Part shown: positions 16,852-24,030 of the stretch, piece after piece
How the letters are laid out: each line of letters begins with the position of its first letter
How positions within the stretch are numbered: the stretch's first letter is position 1
Origin: an uncultured Clostridia bacterium
GTDB lineage: Bacteria > Bacillota > Clostridia > Lachnospirales > Bianqueaceae
Length of the DNA stretch: 43,608 nt
Assembly (NCBI GenBank): GCA_944383515.1
Contig: CALWPV010000028.1
Location: 1-43,608 of the forward strand
Direction: 5' to 3'
Program-made: the position numbers and the translations under genes
Notes under the pieces: generated by a model
What the model was told of the DNA's origin: nothing
Seen by the model: the letters and a program-made list of their open reading frames with translations, nothing else
The model's database searches: none

Positions 16852-17685
16852 ATGAAAATGAAAAAGAAGCTCTCTGAAAATATTCTGGATAAATTCTCCA
16901 TTGACTTTCTTCGCAATCAGGTGCTTAAAAACGCCTATGGCAATGACGACACGGTAATTGCCAGGCTGGATCCGCGGATTTTGTTGGTATGGTATTTGAT
17001 TTTCGGATTGGTTCCCTGGTTTGTGAATAACCTTTGGTTTTTAATGGGCTGCTTCCTTCTGGTATTGGTCACCACTGTTCTGGCCCGTGTGGCAGGTCTG
17101 GTTCTACTGCTGTTCGCGGTTGGTGTCTTTACTCAGACGGGGTATTTGCTGGTGGTGTCCTTTCTTTTCGGCGGGGATGCCTCTACCATTGTTCCGCTGC
17201 TAATCCTCACCCTGAAGGTCGCCACCTGTTCGTTGGCCTCTGTTACGGTATTTTCCGGACTGGATCCGGATCGGCTGTCTAACGGGCTAATGTGGTATGG
17301 CTGCCCGGAACGGCTCTCCTTTTCTATCTCTTATGCCTACCGTATTCTGCCTATGCTAATGGAGGAGTTTCAGAATATTCTTCTCTCCTTCCGGATGCGG
17401 GGGAATCCGCCGGCGCACGAAAGGTTCTGGGGAAAGGTTCAGTACCTGTTCTATCAGGTCAAAGTGGTTATGCACGCTTTTTATCCGCTCATGCTCAATA
17501 CCGCCAAGCGTTCCCGTACAACGGTGGAAGCGCTGGAGATTAAAGGATACCGTTATGCCGCGGTCAATAAGGCGGTGAAAAAGATGAAGCTTGCTGCTCT
17601 AAAAGTCACCTATAATGACCTGCTGTTCTTGGCAATCTCTTTCCTCTGGATTGCGATTTCTATTTTGTTATCCACATTATTTTAG
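16852..17685 (+). CDS. ECF transporter transmembrane (T) component
   Basis: The 277-residue protein is an EcfT/CbiQ-type membrane subunit that couples the ATPases to the S component. It starts with the typical LDPRILLVWYLIFGLV segment and has about five membrane helices. Coupling-helix motifs are visible as SFRMRGN and ALEIKGY, which correspond to the conserved A-R-G signatures with substitutions. The ATG at 16852 is preferred to the GTG at 16840, which would lie almost on top of the GGAGG. The gene starts 8 bases after the ATPase stop. Confidence 0.9.
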   Translation: MKMKKKLSENILDKFSIDFLRNQVLKNAYGNDDTVIARLDPRILLVWYLIFGLVPWFVNNLWFLMGCFLLVLVTTVLARVAGLVLLLFAVGVFTQTGYLLVVSFLFGGDASTIVPLLILTLKVATCSLASVTVFSGLDPDRLSNGLMWYGCPERLSFSISYAYRILPMLMEEFQNILLSFRMRGNPPAHERFWGKVQYLFYQVKVVMHAFYPLMLNTAKRSRTTVEALEIKGYRYAAVNKAVKKMKLAALKVTYNDLLFLAISFLWIAISILLSTLF

Positions 17686-17700
17686 AAAAGAGGCGGTACT

Positions 17701-18501
17701 TTGAAACTGGATTTTCACACTCACGGGAAACTGGCAAAGCGTTTGCCGTTTTCCACCCAATATACTGACTGGCTGTTCGGTGAAGCAAAGGCCGCTGGGC
17801 TGGATGCTCTGTGCCTAACCGAACATTTTAATACGCTACAATTTGACGAATTATACGGTTATCTTTTGCATAAAAGCAAGCGGGAGGGAGACACCCTTTT
17901 GCTGGAAAACGGGCTGCGAATATTCCCAGGCATGGAAACAGATATCGCCGAGGGCGGACATATTCTGTCTTTGGGATCGGCCGAAGCCATTTTAGAACTC
18001 AATCAACGGCTGGCTCCACACAAGCAGCCAGGGCATTTTCTCCCTTTTGAAAAGCTGCTGGATTTATTCCAGGAATACAACATATTGGTAGGTGCCGCCC
18101 ACCCTTACCGGGAAGGAGGGCATATCCCGGAGCTTCCCCAAGAACAGTTGGAACGGTTGGATTTCTTAGACTTAAACGGTAAAGATGTGGCGAAAGACCG
18201 GAAGCGTGCCGAGAAACTTACACAAGCGCTAGGGGAACGGCTCCATAAACCGGTAGTCAGCGGAAGCGACACCCACCAAGCGGTGCAATATGGCTGTATT
18301 TGGACAGAATTTGCAGAGAATTCCATTACACTGGACGGGCTGTGCCGTCAGATCTCAAAGGGAGCTTATCGGATTGTCGTTTCACCGCAAGCTGCATTTC
18401 AGGTAAAGACCGCCTGTATCCTGAAACGGGCGTTAAAGGAGATTCACGCTTTAGGTGGGGACTATGTCAGCGTCCTGCTGGACAGTGAAAAAGGTATGTA
18501 A
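17701..18501 (+). CDS. PHP-domain metal-dependent phosphoesterase
   Basis: The 266-residue protein has the PHP-fold metal ligands: DFHTH near the N-terminus (H6, H8), the TEHFN histidine, the glutamate in GMETDI, the histidine in AAHPYREGG and the SGSDTHQ pair near the C-terminus. All appear intact, so it is probably an active phosphatase or phosphodiesterase. It starts with TTG, 15 bases after the T gene, and has only a weak ribosome site (AGGCGG). The operon position suggests it processes the imported compound or a phosphorylated form of it. Substrate unknown. Confidence 0.85.
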   Translation: MKLDFHTHGKLAKRLPFSTQYTDWLFGEAKAAGLDALCLTEHFNTLQFDELYGYLLHKSKREGDTLLLENGLRIFPGMETDIAEGGHILSLGSAEAILELNQRLAPHKQPGHFLPFEKLLDLFQEYNILVGAAHPYREGGHIPELPQEQLERLDFLDLNGKDVAKDRKRAEKLTQALGERLHKPVVSGSDTHQAVQYGCIWTEFAENSITLDGLCRQISKGAYRIVVSPQAAFQVKTACILKRALKEIHALGGDYVSVLLDSEKGM

Positions 18502-18513
18502 AGGACTTTTTTC

Positions 18514-18542
18514 TTGAACAGAGTCTGGCTTTCTGCTATACT
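18514..18542 (+). promoter_or_regulatory. Promoter for the RpiR-family gene
   Basis: TTGAAC and TATACT are spaced 17 bases apart, about 85 bases before the regulator start. The regulator can therefore be made independently of the transporter operon. Confidence 0.75.
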
Positions 18543-18628
18543 GAATAACATAAGGGCTTTATGAGACAAATTGCATTGTGCAGAGCTCTGATTTGAGTAA
18601 AGAAAGAGTATAGGAGGAGTCGCGGCTG

Positions 18629-19459
18629 ATGACTTTACAGTTTCCCCAGATGCCAGAACAGATCACCAAAGCTGAGTCCAGAATTCTGGACTATATTTCC
18701 AATAATCCGGAAGAATTCTTGCTTTCTTCCATTGGGGAAGTAGGGGAAAAGCTGGATGTATCGGGTACAACGATTTCTCGCTTTGTGCGTCGTCTGGGTT
18801 GCGGGGATTACAAAGAACTCAAGCGTCTGGTGGCGGATCAGAACATTTCAGAGGGTCCGGCTGTTAAGCTAATGCAGACATTGCATTCGGAAGAAGCGTT
18901 TACCGTGGACAATTGGTTTCTGCGTCAGCAGATGTACCTGCAAAAAACGCTAGAGGGATTGGAGCAAGAGGAATTTCGGAAGGCGGTTTCGGCGCTTTGC
19001 TCTGCACACCGGGTATTTATCCATGCCAAAAGCGCGTCGTCCTCATTAGGACAGCTTCTCATGTTTCGTCTGTGGCGGCTTGGAATTCAGTCTATTCTGC
19101 TGCCGTCAGGCGGTTCGGAAGTGCTGGAAGGGCTCTCGCAGGCGAAGGCCGGCGATCTGCTGGTCATGTTCAGCTTTTCCAAGCTCTCGCAGGAGGGGAA
19201 GATGATCTTGGAATACCAGAAAGAAGCCGGTTATCAGACGCTCGCGTTTATCTCCCGGGCGTTTGTTCCCGAAGAAGAACGGGCAGATATTCAGCTGTTC
19301 GCCTATCGGGGAGAAGTAAAAGAATATCATTCAATGACGGCACCTGCGGCGCTGGTGGATGCACTGGTAGTGGCGGTATCCGAACAGATGGGAGAGGCCT
19401 CCGTAGAAAAACTCTCCCACCTGTATAGTATGAAAAAAACATATGCGCCTAACCGCTGA
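18629..19459 (+). CDS. RpiR/MurR-family transcriptional regulator (HTH + SIS)
   Basis: The 276-residue protein has an N-terminal RpiR helix-turn-helix domain (about 1-77, with SGTTISRFVRRLGCGDYKELK) and a C-terminal SIS sugar-phosphate-binding domain (about 105-245, with HAKSASSSLGQLL and GDLLVMFSFSKLS). RpiR proteins usually sense phosphosugars or related phosphorylated ligands and repress or activate catabolic genes. It is a natural regulator for the adjacent ECF/PHP genes. The last codons overlap a conjugative-element remnant on the opposite strand, so the original C-terminus may have been altered by that insertion. Confidence 0.88.
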   Translation: MTLQFPQMPEQITKAESRILDYISNNPEEFLLSSIGEVGEKLDVSGTTISRFVRRLGCGDYKELKRLVADQNISEGPAVKLMQTLHSEEAFTVDNWFLRQQMYLQKTLEGLEQEEFRKAVSALCSAHRVFIHAKSASSSLGQLLMFRLWRLGIQSILLPSGGSEVLEGLSQAKAGDLLVMFSFSKLSQEGKMILEYQKEAGYQTLAFISRAFVPEEERADIQLFAYRGEVKEYHSMTAPAALVDALVVAVSEQMGEASVEKLSHLYSMKKTYAPNR

Positions 19460-19622
19460 ATCCCTGGTAGTCAGAAGACGGAGATACTTGACCGTCATCC
19501 ATAAGATTTTGTCCCTGGTCCTTGGTTCGGATAAAGGCTTTTTTCATGTTATCAGAAGCAACGGCGGCTTTGTCCAGCACCTTTACATTCTTCACAAATT
19601 CTCTTGTTTTGATTTTGCTTAT
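19449..19622 (-). pseudogene. Conjugative-element protein remnant (N-terminal fragment)
   Basis: On minus, a 57-codon open frame reads SKIKTREFVKNVKVLDKA and continues with NMKKAFIRTKDQGQNLMDDG. This resembles, from memory, the N-terminus of proteins encoded next to virB4 in Tn1549-like integrative conjugative elements. The frame begins at ATA (19622-19620), placed 8 bases after GGAGGG where an ATG is expected. A single G-to-A change would explain it. The frame stops after 57 codons at the junction with the RpiR gene, so it is a dead fragment. No function should remain. Confidence 0.6.
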
Positions 19623-19675
19623 GGTCGATTCCCTCCATATGAGGGGTTGTTAGGCAATACTAATTTCATATGCAT
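19619..19675 (-). CDS. Possible small ORF ahead of the remnant
   Basis: Eighteen codons (MHMKLVLPNNPSYGGNRP) follow AAAGGAG by 3 bases. The stop TAA overlaps the ATA where the downstream remnant should start. The arrangement suggests former translational coupling (an ancestral TGA/ATG overlap). I do not recognise the peptide, and it may not be functional today. Confidence 0.3.
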   Translation of the reverse strand: MHMKLVLPNNPSYGGNRP

Positions 19676-19695
19676 CTGCTCCTTTCAAATAATAA

Positions 19696-19723
19696 GCAGC
19701 CATACACTGTAGTGCATGACTGC
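19696..19723 (-). other. 13-bp hairpin, perfect only as minus-strand RNA
   Basis: GCAGCCATACACT and AGTGCATGACTGC pair around a 2-base loop. The two mismatches on plus (C-A and A-C) become G-U pairs on minus, and a T-rich stretch follows on that strand. It may be a second terminator behind the ATPase gene or a leftover of the conjugative element. Confidence 0.5.
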
Positions 19724-19735
19724 TATGTGGATATT

Positions 19736-19780
19736 TTGAAAAAGATTTTTGCAACCTGATACAAATTTCTGTTCTAAAAT
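19736..19780. repeat. Direct repeat A, downstream of the DUF4143 ATPase
   Basis: This 45-base segment matches 21159-21203 at 39 of 45 positions in the same orientation, with the core AAAAGATTTTTGCAACCT identical. It equals the promoter-to-ribosome-site leader of the ATPase gene but lies beyond the gene's 3' end. Confidence 0.75.
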
Positions 19781-19798
19781 CTCTATCATTATAAAAAT

Positions 19799-19831
19799 AT
19801 CTCCATCATTTCAAAAGAAAACGATGGAGAT
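19799..19831 (-). terminator. Terminator of the DUF4143 ATPase gene
   Basis: ATCTCCATC and GATGGAGAT form a 9-bp stem. On minus it is followed by ATTTTTATAATG. It lies 20 bases past the ATPase stop. Confidence 0.7.
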
Positions 19832-19850
19832 ACTGTATTTTTGTATTCTT

Positions 19851-21146
19851 TTATTTTTCAAGACACTCCGAGTCAAGCAGGAAATCGTAGATATTTACGG
19901 TCAGGATACCATATTCATCATAGTGCGACGGCACAATGTCTTTAGTAATAATTATTTTCTTAAAAGAATCGTCAATTTTTCTGAATGGTCTGATTTCCTG
20001 AGCGCGCTTTGCCTCATCAGGCAGCGAATATGCCGACTGAATATAATATCTGGAAGAGCCAAGGTTACAGACGAAATCTACCTCCAACTGTTTGCGAGTT
20101 ACTTTTCCTTCCTTATCCTTTTCTGCAATAGGGAAGACACCCACATCTACGCTATAACCACGCATACGAAGCTCGTTGTAAATTACATTCTCCATAGAAT
20201 GGGTCTGCTCGAACTGACGGAAGTTAATCCTTGCGTTGCGAAGACCCAAGTCGGAGAAATAGTATTTCTTAGGTGTTTCGATATATGCCTTGCCTTTGAT
20301 GTCAAATCGCTGTGCCGATTCAATCAGGAAAGAATCTTCAAAGTAATTCAGATACTTTTTTATGGTATTGGCGGTAATCTTTGATTTTTTTACAGTCTTA
20401 AAAGTGTTTTTCAGCTTTTCCGGATTGGTTAGTGAACCGATAGCAGAGGAAAGAATATTCAGAAGATCTTCCAGTTCACCAATGTTTTTTACTCGGTTGC
20501 GTCTGGTAATATCTCGAATGTATATCTCATTGAACAAATTCTGCAATGCGGCTGCCTTATCGTTTGCTCCCTCACGGAGTACAACCAGAGGGATACCGCC
20601 GTAAAGCATATATTCAGATAAGCCCATGTATTTATCGCCGTTATAAACGGTCATAAACTCTGCAAAGCTCAGAGGATACATATGAACCTCATCGCCACGA
20701 CCGGCAAACTCAGTAGCAATGTCTTTGGATAGAAGTTTTGCATTACTTCCAGTCACAAATACGTCCATATTATCCTTGCGGAGATAGCTGTTCAAAACAG
20801 CTTCAAAGCAGTCCAACATCTGAATTTCATCAAGAAGCAAATAATACATTCCATCATCTACGACTCTGGAACGGATATACGCCATAAATTTTTCAGGGTC
20901 AACGCCACGCTTTTCTTTTTCAATCTGAATAAGACTCTCACCAATCAAATAAAGATCATCTGCGGAGTCAAAGGCAAAGCGAATGATATGGTCGGCGTCT
21001 ACACCATTATCCAACAAATGGTGGTAAAAAAGGTTATTCAGCAGATAGGACTTGCCGCATCTGCGAATACCGGTAATGACTTTAATCAGTCCGTTGTTTT
21101 TTCTTTTTATCAATTTATCTAAATAGAAATCTCTGCGAATCTCCAT
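19851..21146 (-). CDS. AAA ATPase with DUF4143 C-terminal domain
   Basis: The 431-residue protein has an AAA_14-type ATPase domain with Walker A GIRRCGKSYL (about 26-35) and Walker B YLLLDEIQ (about 102-109), then a winged-helix-like part and the DUF4143 C-terminal domain. The C-terminus contains an EVDFV strand reminiscent of PD-(D/E)xK folds, but the following YYIQSAYSL lacks the expected lysine, so nuclease activity is doubtful. Such genes are abundant and often duplicated in gut anaerobes. Their function is unknown; defence or mobile-element roles have been suggested. It starts after AAGGAGG with 7-base spacing, has its own promoter and terminator, and lies inside conjugative-element debris. 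Confidence 0.88.
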   Translation of the reverse strand: MEIRRDFYLDKLIKRKNNGLIKVITGIRRCGKSYLLNNLFYHHLLDNGVDADHIIRFAFDSADDLYLIGESLIQIEKEKRGVDPEKFMAYIRSRVVDDGMYYLLLDEIQMLDCFEAVLNSYLRKDNMDVFVTGSNAKLLSKDIATEFAGRGDEVHMYPLSFAEFMTVYNGDKYMGLSEYMLYGGIPLVVLREGANDKAAALQNLFNEIYIRDITRRNRVKNIGELEDLLNILSSAIGSLTNPEKLKNTFKTVKKSKITANTIKKYLNYFEDSFLIESAQRFDIKGKAYIETPKKYYFSDLGLRNARINFRQFEQTHSMENVIYNELRMRGYSVDVGVFPIAEKDKEGKVTRKQLEVDFVCNLGSSRYYIQSAYSLPDEAKRAQEIRPFRKIDDSFKKIIITKDIVPSHYDEYGILTVNIYDFLLDSECLEK

Positions 21147-21158
21147 CGCAAAACCTCC

Positions 21159-21203
21159 TTGGAAAAGATTTTTGCAACCTAATACATTTTTCTATTCTAT
21201 AAT
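21159..21203. repeat. Direct repeat B, leader of the DUF4143 ATPase
   Basis: This is the upstream partner of 19736-19780. It runs from the -10 box of the ATPase promoter to just before its ribosome site. Copies A and B bracket the ATPase gene as one unit of about 1.4 kb. Confidence 0.75.
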
Positions 21204-21227
21204 ATCACAAAAACAGGACTTAATCAA
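21199..21227 (-). promoter_or_regulatory. Promoter of the DUF4143 ATPase
   Basis: On minus, TTGATT and TATTAT are separated by 17 bases, about 50 bases before the ATPase start codon. Confidence 0.6.
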
Positions 21228-21576
21228 TAAGGCACAAAGTGTTTGGAAAGGATTTTTGCAACTTTTAACAGTTTTAATTTCCGAAAAACTGCATATAGTA
21301 TATGTAATCCATAGATTTCTATGTAAAGGCAATCCGAAGATTGCCCCAGGCAGTATGCCTGTTCGTTGTTGGTGTCAAAGCGGATAACAGGGTGTGCTTC
21401 GTAATAGTCCTGTTCGATGATCATGTTCTCCAATCCAATCTTCTTGGCTTCTGGTTCGGGCTGTTCCTCGTGGGAAGCCACTAGATACGCTGCACAGGAA
21501 TGATGTCCTGCGCTTTGCAGGGAACTTTGTACTTTTCCTTCTCCTGGCGCATCACGGTTTTGATACTCTTAATCAT
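21224..21576 (-). pseudogene. Conjugative-element remnant with virB4 (TraE-like) N-terminus
   Basis: On minus, an ATG at 21576 follows AGGAGG (21589-21594) and opens a frame reading MIKSIKTVMRQEKEKYKVP, then AQDIIPVQRI and a stop at 21481. This matches, from memory, the N-terminus of the VirB4/TraE ATPases of Tn1549-like elements, whose next conserved residues are missing. A second frame from 21481 (VASHEEQPEPEAKKIGLENM...) is open to 21224. Its first residues resemble the VAS motif that follows in VirB4, but the rest I do not recognise. The gene is therefore internally deleted and broken. Gene order with the remnant at 19449-19622 fits a single decayed element into which the ATPase unit was placed. 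Confidence 0.6.
21243..21262. repeat. Short third copy (C) of the ATPase leader repeat
   Basis: The 20-base segment matches the start of repeat B with one mismatch and contains the GATTTTTGCAAC core. It lies upstream of the ATPase promoter. Confidence 0.6.
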
Positions 21577-21678
21577 GAGCTTTGTATACCTCCTAGTACT
21601 GCAACGGAAAACGGGGGTAAATCACTACCACTCTTTGATATTTTTACGGTATATTAAAAAACTGTTCATACTTTTATG

Positions 21679-21707
21679 TTGACATTGAGAAAATGAAAAG
21701 CTATACT
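21679..21707 (+). promoter_or_regulatory. Promoter of the marR-ABC exporter operon
   Basis: A consensus TTGACA and TATACT lie 17 bases apart, about 30 bases before the MarR start. The start region could be an autoregulatory target. Confidence 0.85.
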
Positions 21708-21738
21708 ATTAAATAATTAAAAGTGGAGGTGTATAACA

Positions 21739-22188
21739 ATGACAAGAAAAGAAGTTGAAGCAAGATATCGCGGCATTACGGCTAAAATGATGACGATTTT
21801 GCGGGACCATAAAAGTGCAATCGATCAGTATGTAGACGAAACAAGATTGCATAAAAGTCAGCACCGGCTACTAATGAGTTTGGCCGCGCTGGGCGATCCG
21901 GTTTCCCAGAAAAAACTGGCGGATTATTTAAATATTACGCCGGCGGCGGTAGCGGTTACCTTGAAAAAACTAGAAAAAAATGGTTTGGTTACTAAAACGA
22001 TTTCAAATGAAGATAATCGTTTTAACAATGTGACGATCACGGATAAAGGAAAAAAGATTGTTAAAGAGAGCCAAAAGGTTTTCCAAAACACAGACGACGT
22101 CATGTTTAAAGACTTTACAGAAGAAGAAATCCTACAGTTAGAAGGATTCATGGATCGAATTCAAAAAAATTTGTCAGATGTATTATAA
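21739..22188 (+). CDS. MarR-family transcriptional regulator
   Basis: The 149-residue protein is a winged-helix MarR regulator. The DNA-binding part reads QKKLADYLNITPAAVAVTLKKLEKNGLV, followed by the wing NEDNRFNNVTITDKGKKIV. N- and C-terminal helices would form the dimer interface. The start follows GGAGG by 9 bases. It precedes two ABC half-transporters, a common arrangement in which MarR represses its own operon until a toxic compound binds. The ligand is unknown. Confidence 0.92.
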   Translation: MTRKEVEARYRGITAKMMTILRDHKSAIDQYVDETRLHKSQHRLLMSLAALGDPVSQKKLADYLNITPAAVAVTLKKLEKNGLVTKTISNEDNRFNNVTITDKGKKIVKESQKVFQNTDDVMFKDFTEEEILQLEGFMDRIQKNLSDVL

Positions 22189-22192
22189 AGAG

Positions 22193-22215
22193 ATATACAA
22201 GGCTTAGTTGTATAT
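22193..22215. promoter_or_regulatory. Perfect inverted repeat after marR
   Basis: ATATACAA and TTGTATAT are separated by 7 bases, placed between the marR stop and the exporter genes. It could be an operator for the MarR protein or an RNA hairpin. Confidence 0.4.
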
Positions 22216-22225
22216 TGCGATAATG

Positions 22226-22260
22226 AGAAAGCGGCACGGTTATTTTTCGTACTGCTTTCT
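22226..22260 (+). terminator. Terminator or attenuator between marR and the ABC genes
   Basis: AGAAAGC pairs with GCTTTCT, extended inward by further pairs with one mismatch, and is followed by TTCTTG. The weak T tract suggests partial termination that lowers expression of the downstream exporter. Confidence 0.55.
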
Positions 22261-22296
22261 TTCTTGTAGGGGAATTTTTATTGGAGGAAAAGAGTA

Positions 22297-24030
22297 GTGA
22301 AACGATGGATACAGTATGTTAAGCCATACTGGGTATATTTCGTAGTTGGGCCTATACTCATGATTGTAGAGGTATTAGGTGAGATTTTTATGCCCAGATT
22401 TATGGCTCAAATTATTAACAATGGTGTGGCCAACCAGAACGTTGGCTATATTGTTGGAATGGGTATTTTAATGCTGATTACCGCCCTGCTCATGATGCTT
22501 GGCGGAGTAGGCGGCGCTTACTTTGGCGCCAAGGGCGCCATTAGTTTTGGTGCCGATGTACGGCGCGATGTATTTGCTAAGGTTCAAACATTTTCATTTA
22601 GTAATATCGACAAGTTTTCAACGGGGTCTTTGGTTACACGCTTAACGAACGACGTAACGCAGATTCAAAACTTTACGAATATGCTGCTGAGAATGTGTTT
22701 GCGTTCTCCCGGTATGTTAATTGGCGCGCTGATTATGGCAATCAATTTGAACGCCCGCTTAGCGCTGATTTTAGCCGTTATTATTCCGATTATGGCCGTT
22801 ACAATGGTAATTGTTATTACCAAAGGCTTTCCGCGGTTTGGTATTATGCAGAAAAAAATTGATGCGCTGAACGTGAGTGTTCAAGAGAATTTAACGAATG
22901 TGCGAGTGGTTAAATCTTTTGTACGGGAAGACTTTGAAAATAAAAAATTTCAAACTGCTAATCGCAATTTAAAAGAAGCGGGCCTAAGGGCTATGAACAT
23001 GGTTATTTTGACCATGCCCTTAGTTACCTTTTTTATGAACTTTACTTCCTTAGCGGTTGTTTGGTTTGGCGGCCAGCAGGTAATTGTAGGCGATATGCCG
23101 ATTGGTGATTTAACGGCCTTTATTACGTATATTACCCAGATTTTGTTTTCTCTTATGATGCTTTCTATGATTTTTATGAACGCGTCAAGAGCCATGGCTT
23201 CTTCCAGGCGTTTAAAAGAAGTACTGGACGAAAAGGTTGATTTAAATGACCTAAACGCGAAGTATCCCGAGAAAGAAGTTACGCAGGGACGTATTGAATT
23301 TAAAAACGTTAATTTCCGGTACTATAAAAACAGCCAGGAAAAGGTACTAGACCAGATCAATCTGACAATAGAACCGGGCCAGGTTATTGGTATTATCGGA
23401 TCGACCGGCTGCGGTAAAACAACGCTGGTTTCTATGATTCTCAGACTCTATGATGTCGATGAAGGACAGGTGCTGGTCGATGGCGTCGACGTTCGTGAGT
23501 ATAATCTGAGAAATCTGCGCAAGGGCGTAGGTATGGTTTTGCAAAATAACGTGTTGTTTTCCGGAAGCATTAAAGAGAACTTATTATGGGGCGACGAAAA
23601 CGCTACCGACGAAGAAATTTATACCGCGGCCAAGCACGCGCAGGCCGACGGTTTTGTGCGCAGCTTTACCGACGGATACCAAATGGAGCTGGGACAAGGC
23701 GGCGTTAACGTTTCCGGCGGGCAGAAACAGCGTCTTTGTATTGCCAGAGCGCTGCTGAAAAAGCCTAAAATTTTAATTTTGGACGATAGCACCAGCGCCG
23801 TGGATACCGCGACAGAGGCCAAAATTCGTGAGGCCTTTGCCAATGACTTAAAAGATTCAACCAAGATCATTATTGCACAGCGCATTTCTTCCGTAAAAGA
23901 TGCCGACCAGATTATCGTAATGAACGAGGGACAGATTACAGGAGTTGGCACTAACGACGAGCTGTTAAAGAATAATAAAGAGTATCAGGAAATCTATTAT
24001 TCACAAATGGATAAGGAGGTGAGCGCGTAA
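22297..24030 (+). CDS. ABC exporter half-transporter, degenerate-site subunit
   Basis: The 577-residue protein has six membrane helices (about 15-300) and a C-terminal ABC domain, an ABCB/multidrug-type exporter half. Walker A is GSTGCGKTT and the signature is NVSGGQKQR. The residue after Walker B is Asp rather than Glu (ILILDDSTSAVD), and the H-loop is Gln (IIIAQRISS). These changes mark the non-catalytic side of a heterodimer such as BmrCD or TM287/288. It starts with GTG after GGAGG, and its stop overlaps the start of the partner gene (TAATG). Confidence 0.93.
   Translation: MKRWIQYVKPYWVYFVVGPILMIVEVLGEIFMPRFMAQIINNGVANQNVGYIVGMGILMLITALLMMLGGVGGAYFGAKGAISFGADVRRDVFAKVQTFSFSNIDKFSTGSLVTRLTNDVTQIQNFTNMLLRMCLRSPGMLIGALIMAINLNARLALILAVIIPIMAVTMVIVITKGFPRFGIMQKKIDALNVSVQENLTNVRVVKSFVREDFENKKFQTANRNLKEAGLRAMNMVILTMPLVTFFMNFTSLAVVWFGGQQVIVGDMPIGDLTAFITYITQILFSLMMLSMIFMNASRAMASSRRLKEVLDEKVDLNDLNAKYPEKEVTQGRIEFKNVNFRYYKNSQEKVLDQINLTIEPGQVIGIIGSTGCGKTTLVSMILRLYDVDEGQVLVDGVDVREYNLRNLRKGVGMVLQNNVLFSGSIKENLLWGDENATDEEIYTAAKHAQADGFVRSFTDGYQMELGQGGVNVSGGQKQRLCIARALLKKPKILILDDSTSAVDTATEAKIREAFANDLKDSTKIIIAQRISSVKDADQIIVMNEGQITGVGTNDELLKNNKEYQEIYYSQMDKEVSA

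Noticed and set aside
19749..20384. Long plus-strand open frame over the end of the DUF4143 gene
   Set aside because: It is antisense to the conserved ATPase coding sequence and has no recognisable domain or ribosome site.
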